A stretch of 64,000 nucleotides of DNA from Aldrovandia affinis (GCA_029706075.1 JAINUG010000261.1:367807-431806); one strand, 5' to 3'. Counted from the first letter of the stretch, positions 35,901 through 56,336 are shown. The notes: generated from the sequence alone by a model not told the origin. Numbers and translations are program-made.

Positions 35901-38900
35901 AAATTCCGCCTGGAATTTTTGTAGAAACAGATGCCTGCAGGTGACTATAGCTGGTAGGTATAAGCTGGAAAACACCATAGGAACATAGCATGAAGTGTTA
36001 CCAAGTTCAGGTTCAAATTTCAGAACAAAACCTCAAAAAATGAACATATTACACAGTTTTTTGAAGGGTACCACCAGGCGTTCCCAAACTGTGCCATTTG
36101 GAGACTCCAAAGGGGCCTTTTCTTTCTTGTCTGAACAAATACAATTTTGAAATAAAAATAAAATTTGCATTCAAAAAGTATAGAGCATAAATAAAACACA
36201 GCAAACATTAACTATTTACAAAATCCCTGAGTGAGGTTATAGTGTCCTTTCTGTATTCTTTTTTTACAGCTCATCTCACATCAGCAGTTCAGTCACACAA
36301 TGAAACACAAAGGGGGGGGGGGGGAAGACACACATACACTTTCACACTTCCCTATTCAAACAAAAAGAGCGAGGGCACAAAGGGGGGGACACACACAGCA
36401 CACACATACAATTCACACTTCACAGTCAAACAAAAGACAAACACAGGCACAGACTAATTTATAAGAAACTACCTTTTAGAAGTTAGTTTCACTTCACAGT
36501 CAAACAAAAGACTAAACTATAGTTTATTTATGTCAAAATATACAACAATATATGTTATAATATAATGAAATACTTGAATATTTCTAATTTTCACTCCGTT
36601 TCGCCATTACTAGATTATTCGCATAGCTGCGTAATCATAGGGATTGTAATTACGCGTGGCCACTGGTACAATAAACCTATCCAGAAGTGAGTTTATATAG
36701 GACCGCTCAACCAACCAAATGTCGTTAGCTCATTGGATTAGCTAAACAATGATATGTGTCAGTTATCAGCTAAATCGGCTTCGATTTGATAAGGCTATCG
36801 TAAATCAAAGATAAGAAGGTAATCGCGGTGAACACAGACACGCATTGGCTATTGACGGCTATTGAGGCCGCTTGGGAGCTCCTATTTGGTCAAATGAGGT
36901 GTCATTCAAAAGGTCAGACCTGTCAGACATTTTTGTAGTAAAATATGGTAATTCTGAGATCCTGACCCGGAGTTAGAAGCTGAAAACTTGCAAGATTACG
37001 CATGTCTGTAGTGAAGCGCGTATTTTTGCTCCAGCGGTTCCTGCGTGTTTTTGAAGGAAAAATGAGGTTTGGACTATATATTTTACTGGATTGGATCGCC
37101 TGGACTCTTTGCCAATGTCACATAAGCGTTTTAGTCGGATTGTAATCGATCGGTGGATTACAATATGAATTTATAGGTGAGTTGACTAGAATTTTTTTCG
37201 TTTGTTGGTTTGTTGTAGGTCTGACATAGCGGCTGATTGTACCTGCTGTTGTGATCTTATCTTGGAATAGTTTATATCATTCGAATCACAAGAATCGTAG
37301 CTTTCTAGCCATATAAGGCATGTGCACTTTTGTTAACGTAACTTTTCTGTATTTGGCCGAATTCGCGCAGATCGTATCTATGTCCCGCCGGCGGGACGTC
37401 CGATTTTTAAAAGGTTAACCAACACAAACATTAAATAAGATGTATGTAGGCCATATAAGTTTAGCTAGCTATAAATATTTATGCTTTTAGGATTAAATAA
37501 CGTATGGCGGTACTGCAGACCGCTGTTATCGGTTTCTCCTCATTCATGTTGAAGTGTCAGAACTAGGAACAAAATGTCGGTGTTGTGTTGGTTTCCGCGT
37601 GGGAGGTAAAAAGAGCAAGACATGAATTTGATTGGCTCTTACCGGGCAACATTGCCCGAAAGTTCAGAATTTTCAACTTTTCTGGGCCACCGCCACGCCC
37701 ATAAATCAGACAATCGGTCAGGCACCGGAAGTCGCTCACTCTCATAGAGAATCAATGCATTTCCGGCAGCTCGTCGCCGAATCGCCCCCTGTTAGAATGC
37801 GGGGTAACACGAATTCAGAGGCAGCTAGATTTTTTAAGTATGGGTTCTTTCGATCTTTGCAAGGATTCTGTTTTTAAATGCTCAAATTACCTATGTCAGC
37901 CCCAATGCAGCAATTCCACAGCCTACTTATCTAGTGACATGGACACATTTGATTTTGACTGTGCTCTAGGCATAAATTAGACATTTTCCCCTCTCTGAGA
38001 CCAGTCCAAGTTCATGTCTGTACGGAGGGGAGCGTACCCTGTCGGAGCAGGTTTGCCTGGTGCTCGTGGAAGGCGTCCTCCATCTCGCCCTCCAGCTTCT
38101 CACGTGCCTCGCGGATGTTCTTCTCCACCTGCTGCCGCTGTTGCTTCTCCATGTCATCAAGGGACTTCCAGCGCTGAGAGTACTCAAATTCAAAGGAGCC
38201 AGGGTGGGCAAAGCGAGGAGGTTGCTCACGCTCTCTGGGGAACACATGAAGCTCATAAATACATTTCAAACGAATTAAAAAATGTAGAAAATAAATCTGT
38301 ATTGAAGTTTAATGGGGCTTCCACAACAAATCGTTTCTGCTGGGTTTAAAAACAATTGTGTTCCATTTTAGTTGTGGTTTCAACACCACCAGACTCCCCT
38401 CCTAAAATGTCTTTGCAATTATACAATTCTAATACACATAATGCAACAATCACCATCATCATCATCAATAACATTTTGTCAGAAGCAACCTTTGGTTCAG
38501 GAGCTGTGTAGCCCCCTTCAATCAAATCAAAATGACCTTTGAATGCAATCTTGTCACCGAATTGAGAGACAAAGATGGCTTTTTTGAAGTTGCCATCTGC
38601 CCCACCACAATTTCACACCATCTGTCCAAAACAGTTTGGGTCAATCTACATGACAAAGCTATTAGAGGTCACCCCCAGCTGTGGCCTCTGCAGAACAAAC
38701 AGGATCTGGACAACGGGAAGTTACACAGCCCGGAGGCATGAATCAGAGTCAGCAATAATAAGCAGGGCCAATTTGCCTCAGAAAACATTTTGATAGATGC
38801 ACTGATAATGCCAAAGGGAGGACGCTTAACATAAGAAAATGTTACCAAATCTAAAGGGAAATTGGAGTATCCGCATGACAATTTGTAATATGCTTGAATT

Positions 38901-41900
38901 TTATTTAAACTTTATTCATTGACACCAAAACCAATTCAAGTTTTATCTATACAATTGTCTTAATTGTTGTGCCAATACCAAAAAATGCAAAACAATTTAG
39001 GAAATTGGAAAATGCAACTTTTTTTTTTTTAAACTCCAGAATGTAGGGATAAGACAAAAAGCAAAGCGCAAAAGATTTAGAAATGTCTGTTGCGGAGTCT
39101 TACTTCTGGTACTTGGGGTTCTTCTGAGCCAGTTTCTCAGGCAGACCATCCTCGTCGTCATACTGCTCCAGTGGCTCAACCACAACAGGACGTGGCGTCC
39201 TATCACAAACAAAACAAATTATACTACACAACTGTACAGGGGAGAAATGAATTCAATAACGATCAAGTGCTTTTCCCTAATGCTGAGGGGGTTGAGTAGT
39301 AGTCTTTATATTTAAAAAAACTTGTGTTAGCTGTTATACATACAAGGTAAATTGGCTTTCTGGTTTCCCATGTCAGTGGAGCTAGCCATGGAACTAAGTG
39401 TCAGTGCTTTTCAACATTGCCCTGGTGCAAAGAAAGGCTTTTTACCAATTCTGGGAGTCAATACCCTGAGGCAAGAGCTTTGCCTCAAACTAAAACATTA
39501 TTTGCTTCTTAATAATTTGATTCGAAGCCAATAATTTAAATTTGCTTAGTTTTTGTTTATCACACTAGATACATTTTTATTTTATTTACCAAATTGCTTT
39601 TCTTCATCGATTTTGTGTTTCTTTAAGATAACCTTGGTGAGCATGGTACTCAGTAATGTGACAATGCTGCTTTGACCAACTCCCATTTGATTTTTATTTG
39701 ATATCAATTCCTTGTTTAGTTTGTATGGAAGAGCAAGGCATCAGGCTTACGTGGTGAGCAAGAAGACTCCATCATTGCAACGGTCCATGGCCTTGCGGGC
39801 AGCTGGTTTTGTGGCAAACTCTACAATGCCCTTCCCCGTGGAGCGTCCACGGTCGTCCACAACGACCACTGCCCGTTCTACCTGACCGAACTGAGAGAAG
39901 GCCTCGTCCAGCAGCTCGTTGGAGACAAAGGGGGAAAGGTTGCGCACAGACAGTGCAGCAGAGTGGGTGGCAAAGCGCACCCTGAGCTGCCGCCCCCTCA
40001 TGGGAACATCATCCAGTTCAGCTTTGGCTATCTCAGCCAGGGCACGGGATTCCTGAAGGGCAAATAATTTGAGCACAACATGTCAAGATGCTGGATCCAG
40101 ACAACCACTTCAAAATGTACAAGCTGAAGTGGTCTTACCGTTATCCACTACAAATTGGCCAAGTAGGATTTATCAACCCATGACTTTATACCCCAAAGAT
40201 AATGTGCAGTCAAAACATAAGATTGGAATTGAATAAAATAGAGGAGTTTCTCAATTTAACCAATGGTAAATAAGTAAATAAAATAGGACAAATACAAAGA
40301 CTTAAATCTCTACTTGACAAAATCAAAGTTTGAAGCACCTGAGAAGTGACTCATGACCCTGTATAAACCCAATAAGCAAGGCAACTGGAGGATTGAGAAC
40401 CTCCACTGCCATTCCCTACACACTCACACAAAAGGAGCCTTACCAGACGGATGAAGCCAAATCCCTTAATATTGTTGATGAAGGTCTCGCTAGGCTCTCC
40501 GTACTTGTAGAACAGTTTGGTGAACTCATTGTCAGTGATGTCACTGGGCAGGTTACCAACAAAGAGGCGACAACGCTGGGTATAGGTCTTCTCTCCTGGT
40601 TTGCGTAAGAGGGACAGGGTTGCCTTCAACTCCTGAGAAGGATAAAAACATTCGACTACAGAGAATCAATACCAGTGAAAGAAAAATTACAACAGTCCTC
40701 TATTGCGAGGTCACTTAATGTTCATGCATATCATACATTTAGCTAAAATTACACAGTGGGTAGGTATACCGGCACACTTTACATTTAAGTAGAAGCCTTA
40801 AAATCGAAGTTACTTTGGTACACAGGTTCCTCTCAAGCGTGTTTTGCGTTTCACATATTATGCATAGGGTTAAAGTGAAGTTTAAAAAATGCTAATTACC
40901 ACACATTTATAAACCCTGGAATTTTTCAACAAAACCTTGCATATCTGAATTAATATGCGGAAAACCAGTTACGATTGAACATTAAACATACCAGCAAAAA
41001 ACATAAACGCATAAACAAACCAGCTTGCCAGAAACACAATGAAACGGACCAAGCTCAAAAGGCTAGCCAACGTGTCGATAACGGTTGTTGAACGGATGCT
41101 AAACTGGCCCAGCAAATGAATTGGAGCAATGCAGGCCATTTCAAATTTTATAACGTCTTTATCAAAGGTTGGCTAGCTGGTTAGGTGAGATGTTAAACGC
41201 AATAAAGAACGACATTCTAATACCTTATCTTCTCCTCGACTCCAGGGGGTTAACAATGCTACGGTAACGTTATCACTTGCTCGGTAACACAAAATGGCGG
41301 CCTGCCTTCAACCTTCACAAGAGTGCCTTTGAAATGGAGTCTAGTATTTGAGGAAGGGAATGCGTAACGATAATTGGTAACTCAACGGCAGTATCTTGGT
41401 TACAATAGTAGCAGTTGCTAAAGCGGTTAACGAGTTAATAGATTTAAATCAACATGGCTAGCAAGCAAATCAAATAGGTAGCGATTTGATAACCCTTTAG
41501 CTATAGCTAACGTGCCTTCTTCTAGCTACGGAGCCAGCTAAGGCCATTGAAGCGCTAACGGCTAACGTGTAGCAAAGACGCTACATGAAGAAAAAACCAA
41601 AACGTTAAAAAATAATTAAAAATGACTTCACCCACCAGGAAGCTGTATTTTAGTCGCGGTAGACAATACCAATTCACAATTCAAAGAGCTACTTCGCAGG
41701 CTAGCATCCTACGTTAATAGTGTAAAGTAACGTCGTTACCTGTGGCCTAACAATGTGTTCATCATTGGCCTTCGTCTTGTGCTGTTCCGGGGGTGGCTTA
41801 TTTGTGGCCTGGGCTGGTTTCTGGCCGTTTCCAATTCCAGGTTTTTGCTGGTTCTTGACAGCTTGGATCGGTTGCGGCGGAGGTCCAGGCTTCGGAGGCG

Positions 41901-42222
41901 GAGGCGGAGACTGCAACTTAGGCTGGACGACAGGGGCGGCCTGTGGTGGAGTCTTGATCACCTGAGCAGGGGGTTGTGGTGTTGTAGGGACAACGGGTTG
42001 GGCCACCGGAGTGGGAGGCTGGGGTTTCTGTGGGGTCATTTGGTTAGTAGATGGTCCTTGGTTTGGCGGATTACCGGCATGGCCGATCCCTTGCTGTGGA
42101 CCCCGGTTTTGGAAGGGATGTGGGTTCTGATTCCTAAAATTCGGATTGCCCATTCCACCTCGCATCCCACCACCGCCTCGGCGCTGGAATCCGCCACGGT
42201 TCCTGAAGCGGTCTCGAGACAT
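29973..42222 (-). CDS. sfpq: Splicing factor, proline- and glutamine-rich (SFPQ/PSF)
   Basis: Ten coding exons in consistent phase: 42222-41740, 40632-40444, 40052-39751, 39199-39104, 38234-38038, 35350-35266, 35142-35028, 34756-34708, 34217-34096, 30092-29973, giving 585 residues. SFPQ is a nuclear DBHS-family RNA/DNA-binding protein of paraspeckles that acts in splicing, transcription and repair with NONO and PSPC1. Start [19 protein letters not shown] is the family's RGG-rich N-terminus, followed by a Pro/Gln-rich stretch (to about 150) shorter than in mammals (human is 707 residues). RRM1 spans about 183-248 (RNP2 LFVGNL, RNP1 KGFGFIRL). RRM2 starts at about 257 ([20 protein letters not shown]). 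A NOPS segment follows ([20 protein letters not shown]), then a long charged coiled coil (about 375-485). The Gly/Met-rich tail ends GPAKKPRF, a basic nuclear signal. ATG 42222 was chosen because it gives the conserved start. Confidence 0.96.
30093..34095 (-). other. sfpq intron 9 (4.0 kb, last intron)
   Basis: The intron begins ATG then GTAATG at 34095 and ends CCTGTAG before CGCAAT at 30093. It is by far the longest intron apart from intron 5, and I saw no SINE or TIR element in it. In human SFPQ the corresponding last long intron is known to be retained in some transcripts, so regulatory sequence here is plausible. That is knowledge of the human gene, not shown by this sequence. Confidence 0.6.
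35391..37804. mobile_element. PIF/Harbinger-like non-autonomous element in sfpq intron 5
   Basis: Both ends carry the same 24-bp inverted repeat, starting CCCCGCATTCTAACAGGGGG. It is flanked by TAA on each side (35388-35390 and 37805-37807), which matches the 3-bp target duplication of PIF/Harbinger elements. The element is 2,414 bp and has no transposase frame. It lies between exons 5 and 6 of sfpq and makes up most of that intron. A G run at 36310-36325 and a perfect palindrome at 37382-37397 lie inside and may mark nested sequence. Confidence 0.7.
37382..37397. repeat. 16-nt perfect palindrome
   Basis: GTCCCGCCGGCGGGAC is fully self-complementary and followed by GTCCGATTTTTAAAAGG. It may be the end of a transposon nested in the larger element. 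The family is not determined. Confidence 0.6.
41288..41302 (+). promoter_or_regulatory. YY1-like motif in sfpq intron 1
   Basis: CAAAATGGCGGCCTG contains AAAATGGCGGC, a close match to the YY1 core-promoter consensus AANATGGCG. It lies about 440 bp inside intron 1. YY1 sites near start sites often act as promoter elements; the role here is inferred. Confidence 0.4.
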
Positions 42223-42600
42223 TTTGCCTTCAAACAAATAAAAATACAAAACTAAGTAGAAAAAATATTAATTTGAAACGTGGTAAGTTAAAAATGTAAG
42301 ATTTGTTGTATGCGACACAGCAGCCGCTTGCTATTTAGGTCACCTAGTTACCTAACACCGCGACTTCTTAAAATGGCGACGTGCAGCACCCTTTGTCTCT
42401 TTGTGGTGTGGATTTGTTTATTCCCGTCTCCGCCCCAAAATCATTACGCAATTGCATTCGCCAATAAGATTCTTCTGGGCTCAAGCGACAATACGCTGGG
42501 AAAACGGAAACCTAAGTTTCGTAACTTCCGAGATGAAACTCAATTCCGAAGCCATTCATTTTCAATGAATATCGAATCATATTGAAGAATGTGACAAATA
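42223..42600. promoter_or_regulatory. sfpq promoter and 5' untranslated region
   Basis: The sequence directly upstream of the sfpq ATG. It has AAAATGGCGACG at 42369-42380, a YY1-type motif that usually lies just downstream of a start site, and no TATA box at a usual distance. The plus-strand frame starting at this ATG (42373) is open for 70 codons without family resemblance and is more likely to be promoter sequence than a gene. Confidence 0.45.
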
Positions 42601-43540
42601 AAACGCGGAGAAAATGTTACGACGCTGTTATTCGAATTGTTGCTGTTAATAAACCACCGAGCGATCACACGTCTAAATTAATATTGAACTACAACTCCCA
42701 TGAGAGCGAAATGTTTCACAGAGGGACCTGCAGTTGTATTTCATTTTGTACTTTTTAGATTCATCGCCCGATTCCTCAATAATGGAATAATCCCCAGACA
42801 TTTCTCATTTTCAGATTCAGTTTTTTATATATAATAAAGGAAAATTTGCGTCTCATTGGAAATGAATGGTTTCTGGTTATAGGGCTTTGTGTGGCTTTCA
42901 TGTTCTGTACCTGAAAATGGCACACTCAATATAGCATACGTAAATCCTTTCTCTGATGTTGATTGATACTTCTCATTACAACCTTAGAAGTCTTAAAACA
43001 TTACATACAATACTGACAGTATATTAGCCTACATGAGTACCATCAGATATGAACGCATACTTCTTTATACGTGTGAAGAATTAAACATACTTCTAGGCTT
43101 TACACTGTAGTCCACTACGTGCAAAGGACCAACCATCCACATTGTTACCATTAACACAATATCTGTGGACCCAGGAACACAGTTCCTGCCCAATAACAAT
43201 GACTGAAATACAGCTTTTTATTCTTTGTCTTTTTCCTGTTAGCACTATAGGTATTGACAGAAATCATTTCAATTTTGTACGGAGCTACTTGGTCTAGTAT
43301 TATTATTTATATGGTCGTACTCTCCACAAATATAGCACTAATCCTACATGAATATACACTACATTGGAAAATGCACTTGCTTTTAACCCCAATAATAATA
43401 CATTTACTAACCTTTTCCTTCCCAGTGTTAAAGGTATGGTATGCAGCTGCCAACAACGATGTCTAATCGCTGTATTACTGCACTGATTCTCTTGCGCGAA
43501 CTATGATTGTTCTTACCATGTATTAATGCACATCTTGTAA
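42601..43540. other. Intergenic, nothing recognised
   Basis: AT-rich, no supported gene or named repeat before the SINE tail at 43541. Confidence 0.35.
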
Positions 43541-43600
43541 GTCGCTCTGGATAAGAGCGTCTGCTAAATGCTTAAAATGTAAATGTAAAATGTGAATGTG
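43541..43600 (+). repeat. Fish SINE tail fragment
   Basis: GTAAGTCGCTCTGGATAAGA followed by GCGTCTGCTAAATG and AAATGTAAATG-type 3' repeats. Only the conserved tail is present. A matching fragment is at 60107. Confidence 0.75.
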
Positions 43601-43766
43601 AAATGTAAAAAAAGAACCTGGTTGTGTGAAGTTGTATCTGAATTAGGCCCATGTGTGTTTACAGAAGTTAATGCTTGTAAGGACTGAGTCTCCGGCTATT
43701 GTGGTCATTTCTGCAGGAAACCTTGAAAAGTGAAAACACTCTGTGCTGTACAGGTATGGGATATGC

Positions 43767-44094
43767 CCACATTCTGTCGTGGACGCTCACGTGTTAACCC
43801 CACATACCAGAGCTATACCGCTACATTCTCCCCCTTGAAACTCCTGCAGCAGCAACCACAGTCCGACCGATTACCATCAGTCATAGCATCCGAGTCACGG
43901 CACCAATGTAACGGAGTTGGTTCTGCCTGCAGCAGGTTTCGGACTGAGGATCTCGATGCAACAAGAGAGCGATTTAGCTCGCTGAGCTAAAAACTCAAGT
44001 CCCTAACTCTGGGAACTAATCACACTCTTATCGCCATCGCATTCTGTAGCGGATGCTCACGTGCTAACCCCACTACCAGAGCTACACCGTTACA
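43767..44094 (-). mobile_element. Miniature LTR retrotransposon remnant (TRIM-like)
   Basis: On the minus strand, a 188-bp LTR (44094-43907) begins TGTAACGGTGTAGC and ends CTCCGTTACA. One base later is an 18-nt primer site (43905-43888, TGGTGCCGTGACTCGGAT) that is the full complement of the 3' end of vertebrate tRNA-His. After only about 50 bases comes a purine tract (CAAGGGGGAGAA) and then a second, partial LTR start (TGTAGCGGTATAGC, 43825 down to about 43767). This is the LTR, primer site, purine tract, LTR order of terminal-repeat retrotransposons in miniature. It has no coding room. The fossil is incomplete at the second LTR, and the LTR copies differ at roughly one base in seven, so it is not young. 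Confidence 0.65.
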
Positions 44095-44278
44095 TATAGT
44101 TACCTTCAAAATTATTTACACCCTTGATAAAGAGCAGCAAAAAGTCTATTTAAAATAAACAATACAGGTAATGTGCCAAAACCCACTGCTGGTGTGCATA
44201 GCCAAAAAGCTCAATTTTGGTCTCATCGGAGCATAACACCCGGTTCCAATCAGTTTGCATTGGAAATACGCCTAGTTT

Positions 44279-44365
44279 GGCCTCCTGTGTGGTCTAGTGG
44301 TTTCAACGTCCAACGTCCGACGCTGTCCACTACAACCCACTGTTGGGAAGTGGGTTGTAGTAACA
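44279..44365 (+). repeat. tRNA-like SINE head fragment
   Basis: GGCCTCCTGTGTGGTCTAGT then GGTTTCAACGTC resembles the A-box head of the 390-bp SINE copy at 25.3 kb. The rest of the body is missing. Confidence 0.5.
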
Positions 44366-45167
44366 TAGAGGGAATTAAATTGCTTTAATCTGTTATCACC
44401 ATGTTTAATAGAAAACCTAAACAGGTTTAGCAAAATTAATGGAATTCATATCATCGTTTATTACACAAACATAATCCACAGTTAACCTCAAGATGACTGT
44501 GGTGTTTTCCAAGTGACAATGAGACCAGTAACAGAGGCAGATTTGGCTGTAGACTATATTGGGTCAAATTTGCCACCTGATTGTATCTGAAGACAGTTCT
44601 TGTAGTGGTTCTGCTTAGTTTGTGAAACAAAACACACTTCTAACACCAAGCACAGGGTGTAGTAGTTTCATAACTTCCGAAAGAGCTCAAGAAAAAGGTG
44701 AACACTGGAATACTGTAATTAACACTCAGTTGCACTCACCTAACAGATATTGGATCCAGTTGGTCAGGTTTTCTAAGGATCAATGTTGTAACCTTGTACA
44801 CACCTTTTTGAAAATAAAAGTTGTCCAACACCAGATGATATTTCCTTCTCAATTGCATTATTCTATTGCTTTCCACATTTCCTAAAGTTTCAGTTGCACC
44901 CAGTGCTTAATTTGTAGAATAAGAAATGATTTCCACCCCCCAGAGGAAAAATGGGTAAACCTTTTGCGTAACTTGTGCAACATCTTCGCGGCTCCCGCAA
45001 TGCAACAATGTCGCAAGCACTCTGCAATTTATACCTCTGCAAAGGCTATGCGCAGCCTATGCAACATGGTGTCCTTACACTTCTGTACACTAGTAGGCAT
45101 CAATGTATTGAACAAGGTCGGTAAAGTTTTCATGGAAGCAGGGAAACTCCTGTACCTTCAAACTTGG
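44366..45167. other. Intergenic, nothing recognised
   Basis: No supported gene. Short plus-strand frames are without family resemblance. Confidence 0.35.
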
Positions 45168-45316
45168 TGGTTCTCTGTGGCTCAGTTTGTAGAGCACGGT
45201 GTTACCAACGCTTGGGTTGTGGGTTCAATCCCCACTGGGGCCACATATACTGAAAAATGTATTCATTCACTACTGTAAGTCACTTTGGATAAAAGCGTCT
45301 GCTAAATGCCATATAT
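45168..45316 (+). mobile_element. tRNA-derived SINE, fish conserved-tail type
   Basis: The head reads TGGTTCTCTGTGGCTCAGTT then TGTAGAGCACGG (A box), with GGGTTGTGGGTTCAATCCCC (B box). The tail reads AAGTCACTTTGGATAAAAGC then GTCTGCTAAATGCC. Same family as the copies at 14.1 and 17.3 kb but on the plus strand. Confidence 0.82.
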
Positions 45317-46160
45317 AAACTTCTTCAGCCAATCTTTCCTGAAGCTGGTTAATTTTATACCGTGTCGAACAAATGATGCTAGCTATCAGGAGAAGTGGGT
45401 ATACTCTAATTTGGCCAAAGATTTCCCTGACGGTGCGACAAACAAAATGCCCCCTGTATCTTAGGGTACAGTATATTGAGCATGTTAATAATGAGCACGT
45501 TAATAGGAAAGTCCATGGGAAGACATCAACTACAGTAGCACTTACCAAACTACATCATTTTAATTTGAGGGCTGTGAGAAATTTTGGCCAATCATAGTTT
45601 TCATGCCCATTACTGAGGGAAGGCACCAATTTCTCTGGTCCTGACTTCTTGTCAGCTCGAAGACACTTAATGCCACTTGAATGAAAACAATGTTGTTTGC
45701 TGTGTTCGTTTCATAAATAATTTTTAGAAGCATGATGACTAATCCAATCCATTGAAAGAGCACCAAGAAAATCATCAAACATTGCAGCAAAAAAATATAT
45801 GATGAAGAAAATATATGTAAGAATGGTTTAGACAAAACCAGCCAATCGGGGCCCTTTCAGGCACAGTTCACGTGAAATCTCTTGCCAGTTATATGTTCTT
45901 GCATTTTCACATTTGCATATGATTGGACTTGCCAAATATTTTCTCGTTGTCCTCTGTGGTGCTTAGAGTGGCGCAGCGGGTCATCCTTGTGATGCATTAT
46001 ACATAATTTTTACGCATAAGTGGTGGTTACGAAGTGAGTATACGCAATTCCCATGGAAAAATAAGTGGGTAAAAGGCATATACCATTGTGTGCAACTGAC
46101 AAAATGACATTATTGCAAAATATTTCACTTCAATGTCTGACAGTACAATAGCAGGTTTTT
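45317..46160. other. Intergenic, nothing recognised
   Basis: No supported exon or named repeat. Confidence 0.35.
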
Positions 46161-46173
46161 CAGTCCAAAAACA

Positions 46174-46544
46174 TCCATCCATCCATCCATCCATTATCTA
46201 AGCCGCTTATTCCTGGTCAGGGTCGCGGGGGGGGGGGCTGGAGCCTATCCCAGCATGCGTTCCGGGCGAGAGTCAGGAATACACCCTGGACAGGTCGCCA
46301 ATCCATCGCAGGGCACACACACCATTCACTCACACACTCATACCTACGGGCAATTTAGACTCTCCAATTAGCCTAACGTGCATGTCTTTGGACTGTGGGA
46401 GGAAACCGGAGTACCCGGAGGAAACCCATGCGGACACGGGGAGAACATGCAAACTCCGCACAGAAAGGCCCCTGGCCTGGATTCAAACCCGAGACCTTCT
46501 TGCTGTGAGGCGACAGTGCTATCCACTGCACCACCGTGCTGCCA
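46174..46544 (-). mobile_element. tRNA-headed SINE with (ATCC)n, RTE-type tail
   Basis: On the minus strand it starts GGCAGCACGGTGGTGCAGTG (A box region) and carries GGTCTCGGGTTTGAATCC (B box). It continues through GGTTTCCTCCCACAGTCC and ends in a GGATGGATGG run (CATCC repeats on plus). This build is well known in fish genomes, with a 3' part shared with RTE-type LINEs. It is flanked by CAGTCCAAAAACA at 46161-46173 and 46545-46557, a perfect 13-bp target duplication. Confidence 0.82.
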
Positions 46545-46557
46545 CAGTCCAAAAACA

Positions 46558-47102
46558 ATGAAGGATTTATGGATCTCTAAAGGTCAACTTTAAAGATGGT
46601 TAAAAGCACAAAGATATAGTACCCACATCATCCAGAAATGCTGATCAAACCAATGAAAACATTTTTTTAATGTCATTTAAAAATTTTTTTTTTTTTTACA
46701 AATCTTCCATTTTGAAATTCTGTGCTGTACATATGATGGCAGAAAAAAGTACCGCATGGACATAATAAAACATTTGTTCATATGTGAAGTCATACTTTGG
46801 CCTAATCATGGTCAAGTGACAATTGCCTACTCACAGAGAGGTCAGCCTTTGGTTGTGGGTATAGTTGTATTTTATGGGTGAAACCTTCTTTGAGGATGCA
46901 TCCAATGACCACTAAAATCCCAGGGAAAAGGCCTCCCTTGTTTGAGTCCAACTTCTACAAATATGACACAGAGATTTCCCCTTGGAGATGGAAGATAGCC
47001 AAACAGCATTCCTCTTAACAGAACAACAAGCTCCTTGTATTTGACCATGTGACTTTGATGTTGTTTAAAATGACCATTTGAATGATCCTTTGATTGGTTT
47101 AG
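46558..47102. other. 3' flank of the zinc-finger gene
   Basis: Probably contains its 3' untranslated region. No clear poly(A) signal was fixed and no other feature was seen. Confidence 0.35.
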
Positions 47103-55152
<8,050 letters not shown>

Positions 55153-56336
55153 CTTGAGTAAATCTCCCGATTACAACTACAATTAGCATTTATCAACGAC
55201 CTAACGTTAACTAAATGAAAGACAAAATAGTAGTGCTGCTATCGTTAAATTCTGTTCACATATGCAGAAGTAAACAAAACAATCGTGCTAATAACCAGCT
55301 GCTGCTACGAGACCAGACGTAACCAACTTCCGGTGTTTTTTCCAATGCGTTTCAAAATAAGAGCACAAATTAGATTTCAGGATTTACTTTACATTCAGAT
55401 GGCGTATATTGGTAAGAGACTTCATACAAGGTAAACTCACTAGCATTGCAAGTTAAGAAAAGCTTGCTCTTCTTCGAGGGACATCTGCTCTACTTCGCTT
55501 GTGCCATTATTTTGGAGTTTGTATTGTTAAACCCTTTAGTAGGCTAGATTGAAAAAAATCTGTGAAAATATAACTTGACGACACACGGCATGGTCGTGTA
55601 GGGGTGTGGGGTTATTCTAGCTAGCTAGCCGTTGTGTCTGTCTACCAACCGTAGCCCCCGGTTGTCCGTTAGCCTTAGGCGTCACTGGGGTGTGCTAGCC
55701 ATAATGAGCTATGATGCGCCAAAGCTTCTACTGAGTGGCAGACGGTCCATATACGTACTTACTAACGCTGCCAGTGATTTTGGTGTGCATTTTTGTACAT
55801 TTACGTTCTAAACTCGACATGTATCGCTCTCCTCCGTATCAAAAATATTTGAGTGGCAGATGCCATCTTGTGCCTTCCGAAGCCACAGAGAGTTGACCAA
55901 CCACCCTAAACCGACTCAAGTCTTCCAAAAATATTTCAGAAGCAGATGCTGGAGATCAAGATGGGCTTCAACAAACTCATGATCACTGCTTGAGAAGCTG
56001 CAGAAAAAAGCTCCAATGGTGAGAAGCATGCAGTACAACAACCCAAGACGCATGACCGTATCCAAGGAGCTGTGCACACCTGAAATGAAAATAATATTGC
56101 ACATATTTGTTGAGGCCAACAGAGCTCATAAGCTGTCGGTACTGGTCGTTGACAAATCTCCTTGTAGCACCTCTCACACTACAAGAGCTAAGATTATATA
56201 TTTTTAACATTTTAGAAAATTATCAGGATTTCCCAGCAACAATGGACTGTTCAAGACATGCTACATGCCGATTTTATTCCAATCTTGAAAACTCGTCTGG
56301 GACGCCTGAATTAGCTGTAAAATTGTGTAGTGTCTG
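55153..56336. other. Zinc-finger gene promoter and unassigned flank
   Basis: The first few hundred bases upstream of ATG 55152 should hold the promoter. A plus-strand ATGGCGTATATTG followed by GTAAGAG at 55399 looks like a tiny first exon (MAYIG), but no matching second exon was found. The segment 55900-56200 has open frames on both strands without family resemblance. Confidence 0.35.

Noticed and set aside
41755-42255. Plus-strand open frame opposite sfpq exon 1
   Set aside because: It is the antisense reading of the GC-rich proline/glutamine coding exon; Leu/Arg-rich low-complexity shadow.
42373-42585. Plus-strand ORF starting MATCSTLCLF divergent from sfpq
   Set aside because: The ATGGCG is part of a YY1-type promoter motif and the translation has no recognisable family; kept only as promoter sequence.
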